Source: Tsuneonella dongtanensis (GTDB taxonomy: Bacteria; Pseudomonadota; Alphaproteobacteria; Sphingomonadales; Sphingomonadaceae). Taken from it: a stretch of 64,000 nucleotides of DNA. The DNA lies in assembly GCF_001698205.1 (NCBI RefSeq), contig NZ_CP016591.1, forward strand, positions 2,418,001 to 2,482,000, in the 5' to 3' direction. Below the pieces are notes generated by a model. It was given only the letters and a program-made list of their open reading frames with translations. It was not told the origin of the DNA and ran no database searches. Shown piece after piece: positions 53,084 through 61,826 of the stretch; positions within the stretch are counted from its first letter, which is position 1, and each line of letters opens with the position of its first letter. The position numbers and the translations under genes were made by a program.

Positions 53084-53118
53084 GCTGGCTGGCGCAATTG
53101 GTTTGCGCGCCAGCCAGC
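53084..53118 (-). promoter_or_regulatory. Intercistronic hairpin between receptor and ampG
   Basis: GCTGGCTGGCGC, 11-base loop, GCGCCAGCCAGC: a perfect 12-pair stem within the 63-base gap. No T run follows on the minus strand, so it is more likely an mRNA stabilising or attenuating element than a full terminator. Confidence 0.6.
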
Positions 53119-53125
53119 CACTCGA

Positions 53126-56122
53126 TCAACGCAGTTTAAGCCGTACCCCGACGCGATAGGCGCGTCCGAGCAAGTCGCTGTATGTACTGTTCGCCGCGAG
53201 ACCTGTTTCCGGCAGGACGATCGGGTCGGTGTCGAACAGATTCGTCACATTGACAAAAAATTCTCCATTCTTGCCACCGAACGCGTCGAACTTGAACGTC
53301 GCGTTGAAGTCGACGTAGGTTACTCCATCGATGCTGTTGTCCTCATAGGTCGGGAACTGGTTGGTCGAGACCGGACAGCCGCTCGATCCGCATTCGATGC
53401 CGGTCGCGTCGTAGCGCCCGTCGCCGACCCCGCGGGCCACCGCGGTCAGGGTGTAATCATCCGTGTCATAGGCGGCGCTGACGCGGTAGATCCACTTCGG
53501 CACGATCGACTGCGAACCCGTGCCGATGCCCAGCGTGCCGACCGAATCGAACGGGGTGAAACCCGGTACGCCGGTGGTGACGGTGTTCTCGAGATAACGC
53601 GTCGCCAGCCCGCGGATGTTCAAATTGCCCGCACCGAGCGACGCGCGATAGGCCGCTTCGAAGTCGATCCCGCGGATAAGGATGCTCGCGAAATTGAACG
53701 GTGAACGGCTGATCAGGACGCGCCCGGCAACGTTCGGATCGGGAGTGATGGCGGCGCAGTAGTCCGCCAATCCTTCGAAGCAGCGATTGACGATATCGTC
53801 CGCGCTCAGGCTGTCGATCGCGTCCGTGACTTTCACCCGCCAGTAATCCGCCGAGAAACTTAACCCGGGTACGAAGCGCGGAGTGAGAACGGCGCCGAAG
53901 CTGTACGAATCGGCTTTCTCCGGCCGCAGGTTGAGGTTGCCAGTAACGGTGCCGAGGTAGGACAGGCTAGGCCCGTAAATGCCCGTACCGGGTCCGGGAT
54001 TCATCTGTCCCGCGACAAAGTAAGGGTTGGTTACGGTCGAAGTGTTCGCAGTGCCCGCCTGGAACAATTCGTTCAGATTTGGCGCGCGAATGTCGCGCGA
54101 ACGATTGGCGCGCAGCAGGATGTCGTCGATTGGTTGCCACGTCGCGCCCAGCTTCCAGGTCGTGACGAAACCCGAGGTTGAATAGTCCGTACCGCGGATC
54201 GCACCGTTGAAGTCCAGCCCGAAGCCGAGCGGTATCACGGTTTCAAGATAGGCTTCTTTGACATTGTAGCTGCCCTTGCTGGGACGATAATTGCCCACCG
54301 ACCACAGGCTCGTCGTCGAGCCGTTGGCGTTCACGACCGGCTGGAATTCCTGCGGCACGAAGCCGTCGATTTCTTCCTTTCGATACTCCGCGCCAACCGC
54401 GATGCTAACGTCGCCCGCCCATGTGGCGAATGGGTTGAGCGACAAGTTCGCGCCCGCCACCGTCTGCTTGAGGAACTGGTCGCGGTAAGGATCGCCGAGG
54501 ACGTAGTCGATCGCATCCGCCGACGACACGCCCAATCCGAGCAGGTTGAGCGGACGGCAAGCGGCGTCATTGTTTGTCGTATCGCCGTCGACGTTGATCC
54601 GGCACTGGATCGAGCCGACCGGAAGGCCGCTCTCGTTCCCGGCCGGGGCGAATACCGCGTCGATGGCGACGTTGCGGCGGGTGGTCTGCTGGATGTTGAT
54701 CAGCTGTTCGTGCAGGTCCGCGCGGCCGTACTGCCCGTAGATATCCCACTGCGCGGGCCGTCCGAAGGCCTCAAAATCGCCTTCCGCACCGATCGTGTAG
54801 CGTTCGACCTTGCGCTCGTTGTTAGTGCCGCGCCCCGGAAGGTCCGCAGCGGTGGTCGCTAGCGTCACCGTGTTGCGCCCGGCGAGAGCCGCTGAGCCCA
54901 GCGTCCGGTACAGGAATGCGTTGCAGCTGATCGGGGCGGTCGCCCCGGTGCCGCAATTGGAAGCACGGATCGACAGGCCGGTCATCAGGTTGGGACCGGC
55001 ATTGAACAGCGTTTCCTGGCGGTTGAACGATGCCTCGCCGAACAGGCGGACGCCGTCGGTGATGTCGAAGCTCAGGCGGCCGAACACGCCCCAGCGGTCT
55101 TCCTCGGGGCTGAGGCCGATGCGGCGGCCCGAATCGTTGACCCGCCAGTCACCGCCCTGGTTTAGCGAGGGGGTCGACGAGCAGGCCGGAGAGGGAAACA
55201 CGAGGCTGCCGTATTGGTACTGGTTGATCGATCCGCCTTGGCCGAAGTAGGTGCCACAGAGCGGGGTGCCGCCCGAAGACCCGGTAATCAGGCCGCCCGG
55301 CGTCGAGTTGGCCGCGCCGACCATCGTGCGGAAAAGGTACCGCGGCACGGTCGCGTTGGCGGACCAGGCTGGATTGGTGATCCGCACGAAGCCCTGATGG
55401 TTCCACGCGCGTTCGATAGGATCAATGGAGAAGATACCGTCGGTGTGGGCGATTTCGCCCGCGACGATCAACCGTGCGCGACCGTCGGCGAAGGCAAAGC
55501 CTGCCGTCGCGTCGGCCGAATAGTTGAAGCCGTCGCCGCGGTGGGTGATGCCGGCATCGGCCCCCACTTTAATGCCCTCGTACTCGTTGTTGAGGATGAA
55601 GTTGGTCACACCCGCGACCGCGTCAGAGCCGTACGCGGCCGAGGCACCGCCAGTCACCACTTCGACGCGCTGCACGAGGGACTGGGGAATCGTGTTCACG
55701 TCCACGATGCCATTCGCAGTTGAGCCAACAGAGCGTCGGCCGTTCACGAGCACCAGCGTTCGCACGGTGCCGAGGCTGCGCAGGTTGAGCGCGTTGATGC
55801 CTGCCTGGCCGTTGCTGAGTTCGAGCCGCGAGTTCGACGGCCGGATCGATGCAGCGAGCGCCGGAAGCTGGTTGACGAAGTCGGCGATGTTGTTCGTTGG
55901 CGAGGAGTTCTCGATGTCCTCTTCGGTCAGCACCTGCACCGGGGTCGGCGCTTCGAATCCGTCGCGCACGACGCGGGTGCCGGTGACGACGATTGTTCCC
56001 TCAGTTGAGGCGTTGTTCTCCGCCACCCCCGCATCCTGCGCTAACACTGCAGGCGCAAATGCGAAACTGCTCACCGCCGTGGTGGAGAACAACGCGAGGC
56101 GAAGGTGATTGAACAAACGCAT
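53126..56122 (-). CDS. Large TonB-dependent receptor
   Basis: A 998-residue outer-membrane receptor. Signal peptide about 1-29 (ending VLA|QD); TonB box-like GTIVVTGTRVVRDGF (about 43-57); plug domain with TPVQVLTEEDIENSSPTNN, LNLRSLGTVRTLVLVNGRR and GGASAAYGSDAVAGVTNFIL; then the barrel. The size and the VNGRR/GSDAVAG motifs are those of the sphingomonad receptors for larger substrates such as peptides or oligosaccharides. It is the first gene of a receptor-ampG-hydrolase transcript, so a muropeptide or murein peptide is the inferred cargo. The end (GVRLKLR) lacks the usual terminal Phe. Confidence 0.92.
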   Translation of the reverse strand: MRLFNHLRLALFSTTAVSSFAFAPAVLAQDAGVAENNASTEGTIVVTGTRVVRDGFEAPTPVQVLTEEDIENSSPTNNIADFVNQLPALAASIRPSNSRLELSNGQAGINALNLRSLGTVRTLVLVNGRRSVGSTANGIVDVNTIPQSLVQRVEVVTGGASAAYGSDAVAGVTNFILNNEYEGIKVGADAGITHRGDGFNYSADATAGFAFADGRARLIVAGEIAHTDGIFSIDPIERAWNHQGFVRITNPAWSANATVPRYLFRTMVGAANSTPGGLITGSSGGTPLCGTYFGQGGSINQYQYGSLVFPSPACSSTPSLNQGGDWRVNDSGRRIGLSPEEDRWGVFGRLSFDITDGVRLFGEASFNRQETLFNAGPNLMTGLSIRASNCGTGATAPISCNAFLYRTLGSAALAGRNTVTLATTAADLPGRGTNNERKVERYTIGAEGDFEAFGRPAQWDIYGQYGRADLHEQLINIQQTTRRNVAIDAVFAPAGNESGLPVGSIQCRINVDGDTTNNDAACRPLNLLGLGVSSADAIDYVLGDPYRDQFLKQTVAGANLSLNPFATWAGDVSIAVGAEYRKEEIDGFVPQEFQPVVNANGSTTSLWSVGNYRPSKGSYNVKEAYLETVIPLGFGLDFNGAIRGTDYSTSGFVTTWKLGATWQPIDDILLRANRSRDIRAPNLNELFQAGTANTSTVTNPYFVAGQMNPGPGTGIYGPSLSYLGTVTGNLNLRPEKADSYSFGAVLTPRFVPGLSFSADYWRVKVTDAIDSLSADDIVNRCFEGLADYCAAITPDPNVAGRVLISRSPFNFASILIRGIDFEAAYRASLGAGNLNIRGLATRYLENTVTTGVPGFTPFDSVGTLGIGTGSQSIVPKWIYRVSAAYDTDDYTLTAVARGVGDGRYDATGIECGSSGCPVSTNQFPTYEDNSIDGVTYVDFNATFKFDAFGGKNGEFFVNVTNLFDTDPIVLPETGLAANSTYSDLLGRAYRVGVRLKLR

Positions 56123-56278
56123 AGAGACCCCCTGGATAAGGTTGTTCGCTGGCGGATATCAGTTTGCATGGAAAGGAAATAGCGTCGCCGCGCATTCTCA
56201 TAACCTGAGGCAATTATGTTACAACCAAAGGCGATAGCGGCTGGGCGAAGTCGCAAGCAATCCCTTGCCTGTGTTGGC

Positions 56279-56309
56279 GCGGCGCGGAGGCCGCCTCCGC
56301 GCCGCTTTC
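56279..56309. terminator. Orphan hairpin in a divergent intergenic region
   Basis: GCGGCGCGGAGG, loop CCG, CCTCCGCGCCGC, then TTTCG on the plus strand: a perfect 12-pair GC stem with a short T tract. The 251-base gap (56123-56373) lies between divergent genes, so no annotated gene ends here. Apart from the hairpin I see only the expected promoters. Confidence 0.6.
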
Positions 56310-56373
56310 GTAACCGCGGCGTTAACCCCGTCTCGTCACTCTACCCTTACCTGCCCCCCTTATCCGGGGTGGC

Positions 56374-57330
56374 ATGGACAAGGGCCACCTCTCCCTTTCT
56401 CTCGTTTCTCGCATCGCTGCGGGCGCTTCCGCACTTGCGCTGGGCACTTTCGCATCGCCGGCGAACGCTTCCGTTCATGCGATAGCGCTGCCGGCAGTGA
56501 TCGACGCGGTGTCCGGCTGCGTCATGGACGCCAGGCCGCTGTCGCCCGCGCTCGCGCCGGCCAGCCCGATCACCAAGAGCGCCGCGGTTCTCGGCGGCGC
56601 TCCGAGTGCACTCGATGCCATCCGGGTGCAGCAGGCCGCAGTGGCAGCGGTACCAGCCGGAAACGGGGTTCAGATCGCCGAGGCAAGTCTGCCGACGGCT
56701 ACGCTGTCTCCCGGTATCGACGCCTCCGCCCCCCCCTCCGCGTGCAACGGCCTCGCCGCCCTGCGCACCGCGCCCACTTCCGGCGCGCGATCGGCCCTGT
56801 CGACCCTGAGCTTCGATCCGGAAAACTTCCTGGCGAGCAAGCGTGTTCGCATCGGAAACACGACCTTCGACAGGGACTGGAAACGGGTGCGGAGCGAAAC
56901 GCTGTCCGCCACTCAGCTCAAGCGGCACATCGGCGCACTGCCTGCCAGCCGGGAAGATGCCCTTACTGCCGTCAACCGCTGGGCCAACCAGCGGATCAAG
57001 TATACCGAGGACAGCGTCCAGTATGGACGGAGCGACTTCTGGGCGGGCGCACGCAAGACGCTGAAGGCAGGACGCGGCGATTGCGAGGACATCGCCCTCG
57101 TCAAGATGCAGTTGCTCGCGGCCGCGGGCGTGCCGCACGACGACATGATGCTGACCATCGCCCGCGACCTCGTCCGCAACGCCGATCATGCGGTGCTGAT
57201 CGTTCGCACGGACATGGGTTACCGGATGCTCGACAACGCGACCGACGAAGTGCTCGACGCCGCGCCGAGCCATGATTACCGGCCAATCCTGAGCTTCGGC
57301 AACCAGACGCGCTGGCTGCACGGCGTCTGA
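56374..57330 (+). CDS. lapG: Transglutaminase-like periplasmic cysteine protease (LapG family)
   Basis: A 318-residue bacterial transglutaminase-like cysteine proteinase. Signal-like N-terminus (about 1-32, ending NA|S), a 110-residue low-complexity Ala/Pro/Ser region, then the protease domain with Cys in RGDCEDIALVK (about 237), His in ADHAVLIV (about 271) and Asp in RMLDNATDE (about 286). LapG cuts the N-terminal retention module of LapA-type adhesins and releases them from the cell surface. It is convergent with the HlyD gene (four-base gap) of a type I secretion operon, the expected context. A LapD regulator is not in the window. Confidence 0.9.
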   Translation: MDKGHLSLSLVSRIAAGASALALGTFASPANASVHAIALPAVIDAVSGCVMDARPLSPALAPASPITKSAAVLGGAPSALDAIRVQQAAVAAVPAGNGVQIAEASLPTATLSPGIDASAPPSACNGLAALRTAPTSGARSALSTLSFDPENFLASKRVRIGNTTFDRDWKRVRSETLSATQLKRHIGALPASREDALTAVNRWANQRIKYTEDSVQYGRSDFWAGARKTLKAGRGDCEDIALVKMQLLAAAGVPHDDMMLTIARDLVRNADHAVLIVRTDMGYRMLDNATDEVLDAAPSHDYRPILSFGNQTRWLHGV

Positions 57331-57334
57331 CCGC

Positions 57335-58597
57335 TCAGCGCTCGGTGAGCGCCATGTCGAAGGCCTTTTCGATCGGCTTCAGCAGATAGGTCAGGATGCT
57401 GCGGCTTCCGGTGATGATTTCGACGTCGCAGATCATGCCGGGGACGATAGGCAAGCGCTGCCCCCCCTTGGTGATATACGACTTGTCGGTCTCGATGAGT
57501 ACCGTGTAGTACGCCTGCCGTTCGGCCTCGTCGAAGATGCTGTCGGCGCTGACCTGCTGGACCTTGCCGCGCAGGCCGCCGAAGATCGAGAAATCGTAGG
57601 CCGTCACCTTTACGTTCGCGGTGTCACCCACCTTGATGAAGGCAATGTCGCTCGGCGCGATCCGTGCCTCGACAAGCAGTTTGTCGCCCACGGGGATGAC
57701 CTGCATGATCTTTTCGCCCGCGTTGACGAAGCCGCCGACGGTGGTGATCTGCACATCGTTGACGATACCGTCGGATGGCGCGCGCAGGGCATTGCGCTCC
57801 TGCCGGGCGGCCGCGCCGCGGATGGTCTGCTCGTTGACCGCGATCTTGGTCTGCAGCTCGCTCCGCTCGGTCAAAGCTTGCTGGCGGAAATCGAGCCGCG
57901 CGGCATTCAGATCGGCCTGCGCCTCGCTGATCGAAGCCGACGCGCGCGCGGCAGCCTGGCGCGCGGCCGAGAGTCGGCCTTGCGTGTCGACAAGCTCGCG
58001 TTGCGCCGTGAGCAACTCGGTTTGCGGAACGATTCCCTTCGCAGCGAGCGGGGTCAGCATGTTGACCTGCTCGCGTGCTAGGCGGACGCTGTCCTCGAGC
58101 GATGCCGCAGTTGCCTGTGCTTCGCTCAGGTCGCGGCGCCGTTGTTCGATCGCGGCGGCCAGCGCATTCTGCCGTGATTGCTGAGTCGCAACCCGAACCT
58201 GTTGCAGCCGCCGTTCGTCCGCGCAGTCGGCGCCTTCGCATCCCAGCGCACCGCCGCCAGCCTCGCCCTGAAGCCGGTCCGCGCGGATCGCGAGCCGCTC
58301 GGTCTCGGCCTTGAGCTGACCCAGTTCCGAGGCGGACTGCGCATCGTCCAGCCGGACGAGCAGCTGGCCCTTCTTCACGCTCTGACCGCCGCGGACGAGG
58401 ATATCCTTGATAACCGCGGGCTCGGCCGGCTGAACCAGCTGCGCCTTGCTCGATGGGATAACCTTCCCCATCCCGCGCGTCACCTGGTCGACTTGCGCGA
58501 ACGCGGCCCAGATAATCAGCAGGAAGAGGCCGAGCGCCGAAATCGCGATGAGGCGTCGGCTCGCATCCCAGTTCTCATAACGCTCGCGCAGGGTCAC
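57335..58597 (-). CDS. Type I secretion membrane fusion protein (HlyD/LapC-like)
   Basis: A 420-residue periplasmic adaptor. One N-terminal membrane helix (about 16-34, IAISALGLFLLIIWAAFAQ), a biotinyl-lipoyl half (VIPSSKAQLVQPAEPAVIKD), a long alpha-helical hairpin (about 90-260) and the second lipoyl and beta-barrel part ending PIVPGMICDVEIITGSRSIL, the HlyD signature. It links the ABC exporter to TolC. Its start overlaps the stop of the SleB-type gene (ATGA at 58597-58594). Confidence 0.93.
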   Translation of the reverse strand: MTLRERYENWDASRRLIAISALGLFLLIIWAAFAQVDQVTRGMGKVIPSSKAQLVQPAEPAVIKDILVRGGQSVKKGQLLVRLDDAQSASELGQLKAETERLAIRADRLQGEAGGGALGCEGADCADERRLQQVRVATQQSRQNALAAAIEQRRRDLSEAQATAASLEDSVRLAREQVNMLTPLAAKGIVPQTELLTAQRELVDTQGRLSAARQAAARASASISEAQADLNAARLDFRQQALTERSELQTKIAVNEQTIRGAAARQERNALRAPSDGIVNDVQITTVGGFVNAGEKIMQVIPVGDKLLVEARIAPSDIAFIKVGDTANVKVTAYDFSIFGGLRGKVQQVSADSIFDEAERQAYYTVLIETDKSYITKGGQRLPIVPGMICDVEIITGSRSILTYLLKPIEKAFDMALTER

Positions 58598-59664
58598 GCA
58601 GCCGGGTCCTTGATCGCAGGCGTTTCGGCGATACCGGCCCCAGCGGCGCGCACGGCATCGGCCTGGCTGGAGATGGTATTCTTGTAGCCGTTGCTGATGT
58701 CCGCCGGGTCGGGAATCGAGAGGCGCCAGGTCGTGGTGGTATCGAGCCGTCCGCCGACGTCGTGCGCCGCATGCCGGTCCTTGGCATCGGGCGTGACCGT
58801 CAGGCCCGGCACGAACGCCTCGACAGGTTCGAGGGTCTCTTCGGCCAGCCGCGCATCGAGTTCAGCGCGCAGTCGGCCGAAATCGAGTTGCGGGATGCGC
58901 TCGACGCCAGTCCAGCGGTCGCCGAAGGCACTTTCGCTGCCTACGCGCCCGGGCAGGCGGTAAAAGATGTGCCGCCCGATCTGGGCCAGCTTGCCGAGCG
59001 TGAAGGCCCACTTCGGCACCACGTAATCGGCATGGTAGTTGGTCGCGGTCCCGACCGAAGGTTCGGTCGTCCCGGCCAGCGCTTCGGCGGCGATACGGCG
59101 CGATTCGTTCCATTGCCGCGCCATCGGGGTGCGAAGCAGCGACCCGTCGCAAGTGAAGCTGAACTGGCACACAGGGGCGTTCGCGCCCTCGTAGACGACT
59201 CCGCAGACCGAGTTGGGATAGGCCGGGTGCTTCAGGCGGTTGATCACGACCTGCGCCACCGCGCGTTTGCCGGTTTCGGGTTCGTTGGCCGCCTCGTAGT
59301 AAATTGCCTGCGTCATGCATCGCAGGGCCGTCGAATAGGCAGCCGAGCTGGTGCCGATTTCGGTAAAAGCGGCCATCCGGCCGACGGGTAGCCCGCTGAT
59401 CGGGATCAGGGCATTACGCTCTACCGCGCTGTCGCCCTCGACAACGAGCGCCTGGTCGGTTCCCGTCGACATCGTCGCGATCTGTTGGCGGACCGCGCTG
59501 GTGACCGGCACCGCGGCGCGCGCCTCGCGCTCGGGCGGCATGAACGAGGAGGCGCCCAACGCGCCCACGACGATTGCGAACAGCAGGCCGCCTTTCACCA
59601 GGCGACCCTTCGCCGGGCTACCGTCGTCGGGCACCGAGGCCGTTTCGATGGCGAGCGTGTTCAT
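58594..59664 (-). CDS. SleB-type cell wall hydrolase, membrane-anchored
   Basis: A 356-residue protein with one N-terminal membrane segment (about 24-42, KGGLLFAIVVGALGASSFM). The Hydrolase_2 (SleB) domain is clear: AIYYEAANEPETGKRAVAQV, NRLKHPAYPNSVCGVVYEG and QFSFTCDG, with the catalytic Glu in YYEA (about 121). Such enzymes are lytic transglycosylase-like and cut the glycan backbone. The C-terminal 110 residues are polar. It overlaps both neighbours by ATGA (ABC exporter stop at 59661, HlyD start at 58597), an unusual position inside a secretion operon. ATG 59664 is fixed by these overlaps. Confidence 0.9.
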   Translation of the reverse strand: MNTLAIETASVPDDGSPAKGRLVKGGLLFAIVVGALGASSFMPPEREARAAVPVTSAVRQQIATMSTGTDQALVVEGDSAVERNALIPISGLPVGRMAAFTEIGTSSAAYSTALRCMTQAIYYEAANEPETGKRAVAQVVINRLKHPAYPNSVCGVVYEGANAPVCQFSFTCDGSLLRTPMARQWNESRRIAAEALAGTTEPSVGTATNYHADYVVPKWAFTLGKLAQIGRHIFYRLPGRVGSESAFGDRWTGVERIPQLDFGRLRAELDARLAEETLEPVEAFVPGLTVTPDAKDRHAAHDVGGRLDTTTTWRLSIPDPADISNGYKNTISSQADAVRAAGAGIAETPAIKDPAA

Positions 59665-61796
59665 TGAGTTTTTCCTGCCAGGCCCGATCGGGCGATCACG
59701 TCCTGGATCGGTCCGTCGGCCACGACGCGGCCGTTGTCGAGTACGATAAGGCGCTGGCATACCGCGAAAAGCGCCGGTCTGTGGGTCGAAATGACCAGGG
59801 TTTGCCCTTCTGTCATGGACTGGGACAGACGCTCGACGAAAAGTTGCTCGGTCTGTGCGTCCATCGCCCCCGTCGGTTCGTCGAGGAACAACAGCTCGCA
59901 AGGCGAAACGAGCGCACGGGCGAGTGCAAGGAACGAGCGCTGACCACCCGAAAGACGCCGCCCCCCCTCGCCCACTGCGCGATCGAAACCGCCGGCATCG
60001 CGCGACAAGAACTGGTCGGCCCCGGTCGCACGAAGTGCGGCAAGCATCGCCTCGTCGCTCACGTCGCGGCGACCGAGCGCCAAGTTTTCCTTGACCGAAC
60101 CGGTAAAGATCGCGGCGTCCTGGCCGACGAAGCGAAAAGCATCGCGCAGCTGCTGCGGCCGGCACTGCCGGCTGTCGAGCCCATCGATCAGCATCGCGCC
60201 GTCGGTGGGCGCGTACAGGCCGCACAGGATACGCCCCAACGTGGACTTGCCCGAGGCGACCCGGCCCACGACTGCAACCTTTTCACCCGGCTGGATCGTC
60301 AGGTCGAGACCGTCGAGCGCCGACTGCGAAGTGTCAGGATACTTGAAAGAGAGGTTCTCGAGCTTGATCGTCGGACGCGAGATCGCCCCCAGGGCGAGCG
60401 TGCCGGTGCGTTTGCGCTCGTCCTCGCCCTCGAACAGGCGCTCGATACTGTCGAGCGTTTCCTTCGCTTGCCGCCCGCGCGTGAGCAGGAATGCGATCTG
60501 GCCCGCCGGTGCAAGCGATCGCGATGCAAGCATGACAACCGCGATGATGGCGCCCATCGTGATCTGGCCCGCCGCGAACAGGTAATACCCGCCGATCACC
60601 AGCGATACGGTCGATATCTGCTGGAATGTCTGGGCCAAGCCGATGGCGAGCGCATTGATGTGCCGCAGGCGCTGCTGGGAATGGGAGCCGACCTCGGCCA
60701 GCCGACGCCAGCGGCCGATCATTCCGCCCTCGCCGCCGAGGCTCTTGAGCGTCTCCATTCCGGTCAGCGATTCGACCAGCAGGGTCTGCTGCAGCCCGGC
60801 ATCCGCCTGCGCGTCCTGCGCCGCGGCAACGACACGCTTTTGCAGGACCCACCCGGCAACGGCCATCGCAGCGATAATCACGATCGGAATCAGCGCGAGC
60901 CAGCTCGCGATGATCGCGATGACGCCGACGAACACGAACAGGAAGAAAACATCGACGACGAGTATGACCGTCGTCGAAGCGAAGAATTCGCGGACCGTCG
61001 CATATTCGGAAACCCGCGCCGCCAACGCACCCGTATGACCGCGCCGGCTGTCGAGCGGCGCGGCAAGCAGCCGCGAGAAAATCTTCTGCGACAGCTTCAG
61101 GTCGAGCCGCATGGATATTTCGTCGACCACCTCGGTCCGCGCCCGCTTGAGAAGGAATTCGAGGAGGAACGCGAGAAGGACGCCTACCGCCAGAACCCAC
61201 AATGTCGCCTGGGCGCGATTGGGAATCACGCGGTCGTAGACGTTCATCGAGAACAGCGGCAGCGCCACGGCTAGGAGATTGACCACCGTCGAAGCGACGA
61301 TGACCGGCGTGAAAGCCGCAGCCTCCTTGCGCAATTCACCCCAGAACCAGTGTCCCCGGCCCTTGGCGTGCCAGGGAGCCTCGTCCTCGCGCTGCTTGTC
61401 GGGATCTCCGTAGACCGTGATGAAACGGGTGATCGGCTGCGACTTGAGCGATGACCGGCTTTCCCAGGTTTCGCCACTGTAGGGCCGCCAGAGCAGGATA
61501 TCGCCTTCGCGCACATCCAGTCCGATGGCGAACTCGCCGGGCGAAAATTCGATGAGAGCCGGATACTCGGATGCCACCGCGGGTAGCCTCCGCCGGAGAT
61601 GCGGCTCGAAACCGAGATCGGCAACCTCGAGCGCTGCCTCGGCCTGGTGCCCGGGCAGGCGTCCCGCCCCATCGCGCGGCAGGTATTCGAGGCGCGTTAC
61701 ATCGAGCGACGGCCCGAGCCGCCGCGCGAGTTCGAGGACGCACTCCACCAGCGGGTCGGCCGTGGCGCCCTCGATCGCTTCGCCTTCAATCATCAT
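59661..61796 (-). CDS. lapB: Type I secretion ABC transporter with degenerate C39-like domain (LapB-like)
   Basis: A 711-residue half-transporter. Residues 1-130 have the layout of a C39 peptidase domain but no catalytic Cys or His at the expected places, as in LapB/HlyB-type exporters that bind rather than cut the substrate. Six membrane helices follow (about 155-430). The ATPase domain has Walker A GRVASGKST (about 510), signature LSGGQRSFLALA, Walker B ELLFLDEPTGAMD and the H-loop STHRP. It energises secretion of large RTX-type proteins. Thirty bases separate it from the tolC-like gene upstream. Confidence 0.94.
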   Translation of the reverse strand: MMIEGEAIEGATADPLVECVLELARRLGPSLDVTRLEYLPRDGAGRLPGHQAEAALEVADLGFEPHLRRRLPAVASEYPALIEFSPGEFAIGLDVREGDILLWRPYSGETWESRSSLKSQPITRFITVYGDPDKQREDEAPWHAKGRGHWFWGELRKEAAAFTPVIVASTVVNLLAVALPLFSMNVYDRVIPNRAQATLWVLAVGVLLAFLLEFLLKRARTEVVDEISMRLDLKLSQKIFSRLLAAPLDSRRGHTGALAARVSEYATVREFFASTTVILVVDVFFLFVFVGVIAIIASWLALIPIVIIAAMAVAGWVLQKRVVAAAQDAQADAGLQQTLLVESLTGMETLKSLGGEGGMIGRWRRLAEVGSHSQQRLRHINALAIGLAQTFQQISTVSLVIGGYYLFAAGQITMGAIIAVVMLASRSLAPAGQIAFLLTRGRQAKETLDSIERLFEGEDERKRTGTLALGAISRPTIKLENLSFKYPDTSQSALDGLDLTIQPGEKVAVVGRVASGKSTLGRILCGLYAPTDGAMLIDGLDSRQCRPQQLRDAFRFVGQDAAIFTGSVKENLALGRRDVSDEAMLAALRATGADQFLSRDAGGFDRAVGEGGRRLSGGQRSFLALARALVSPCELLFLDEPTGAMDAQTEQLFVERLSQSMTEGQTLVISTHRPALFAVCQRLIVLDNGRVVADGPIQDVIARSGLAGKTQ

Positions 61797-61826
61797 GCCT
61801 GTTTTCCGTGCGACGCCCGGCCCTGG

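Noticed and set aside
56300-56320. TAACC...TTAACC upstream of lapG as a CtrA site
   Set aside because: The half-site spacing is one base too long and the first half is incomplete.
59574-61274. 566-codon plus-strand open frame
   Set aside because: Antisense to the ABC exporter with Walker and signature motifs; no coding character of its own.
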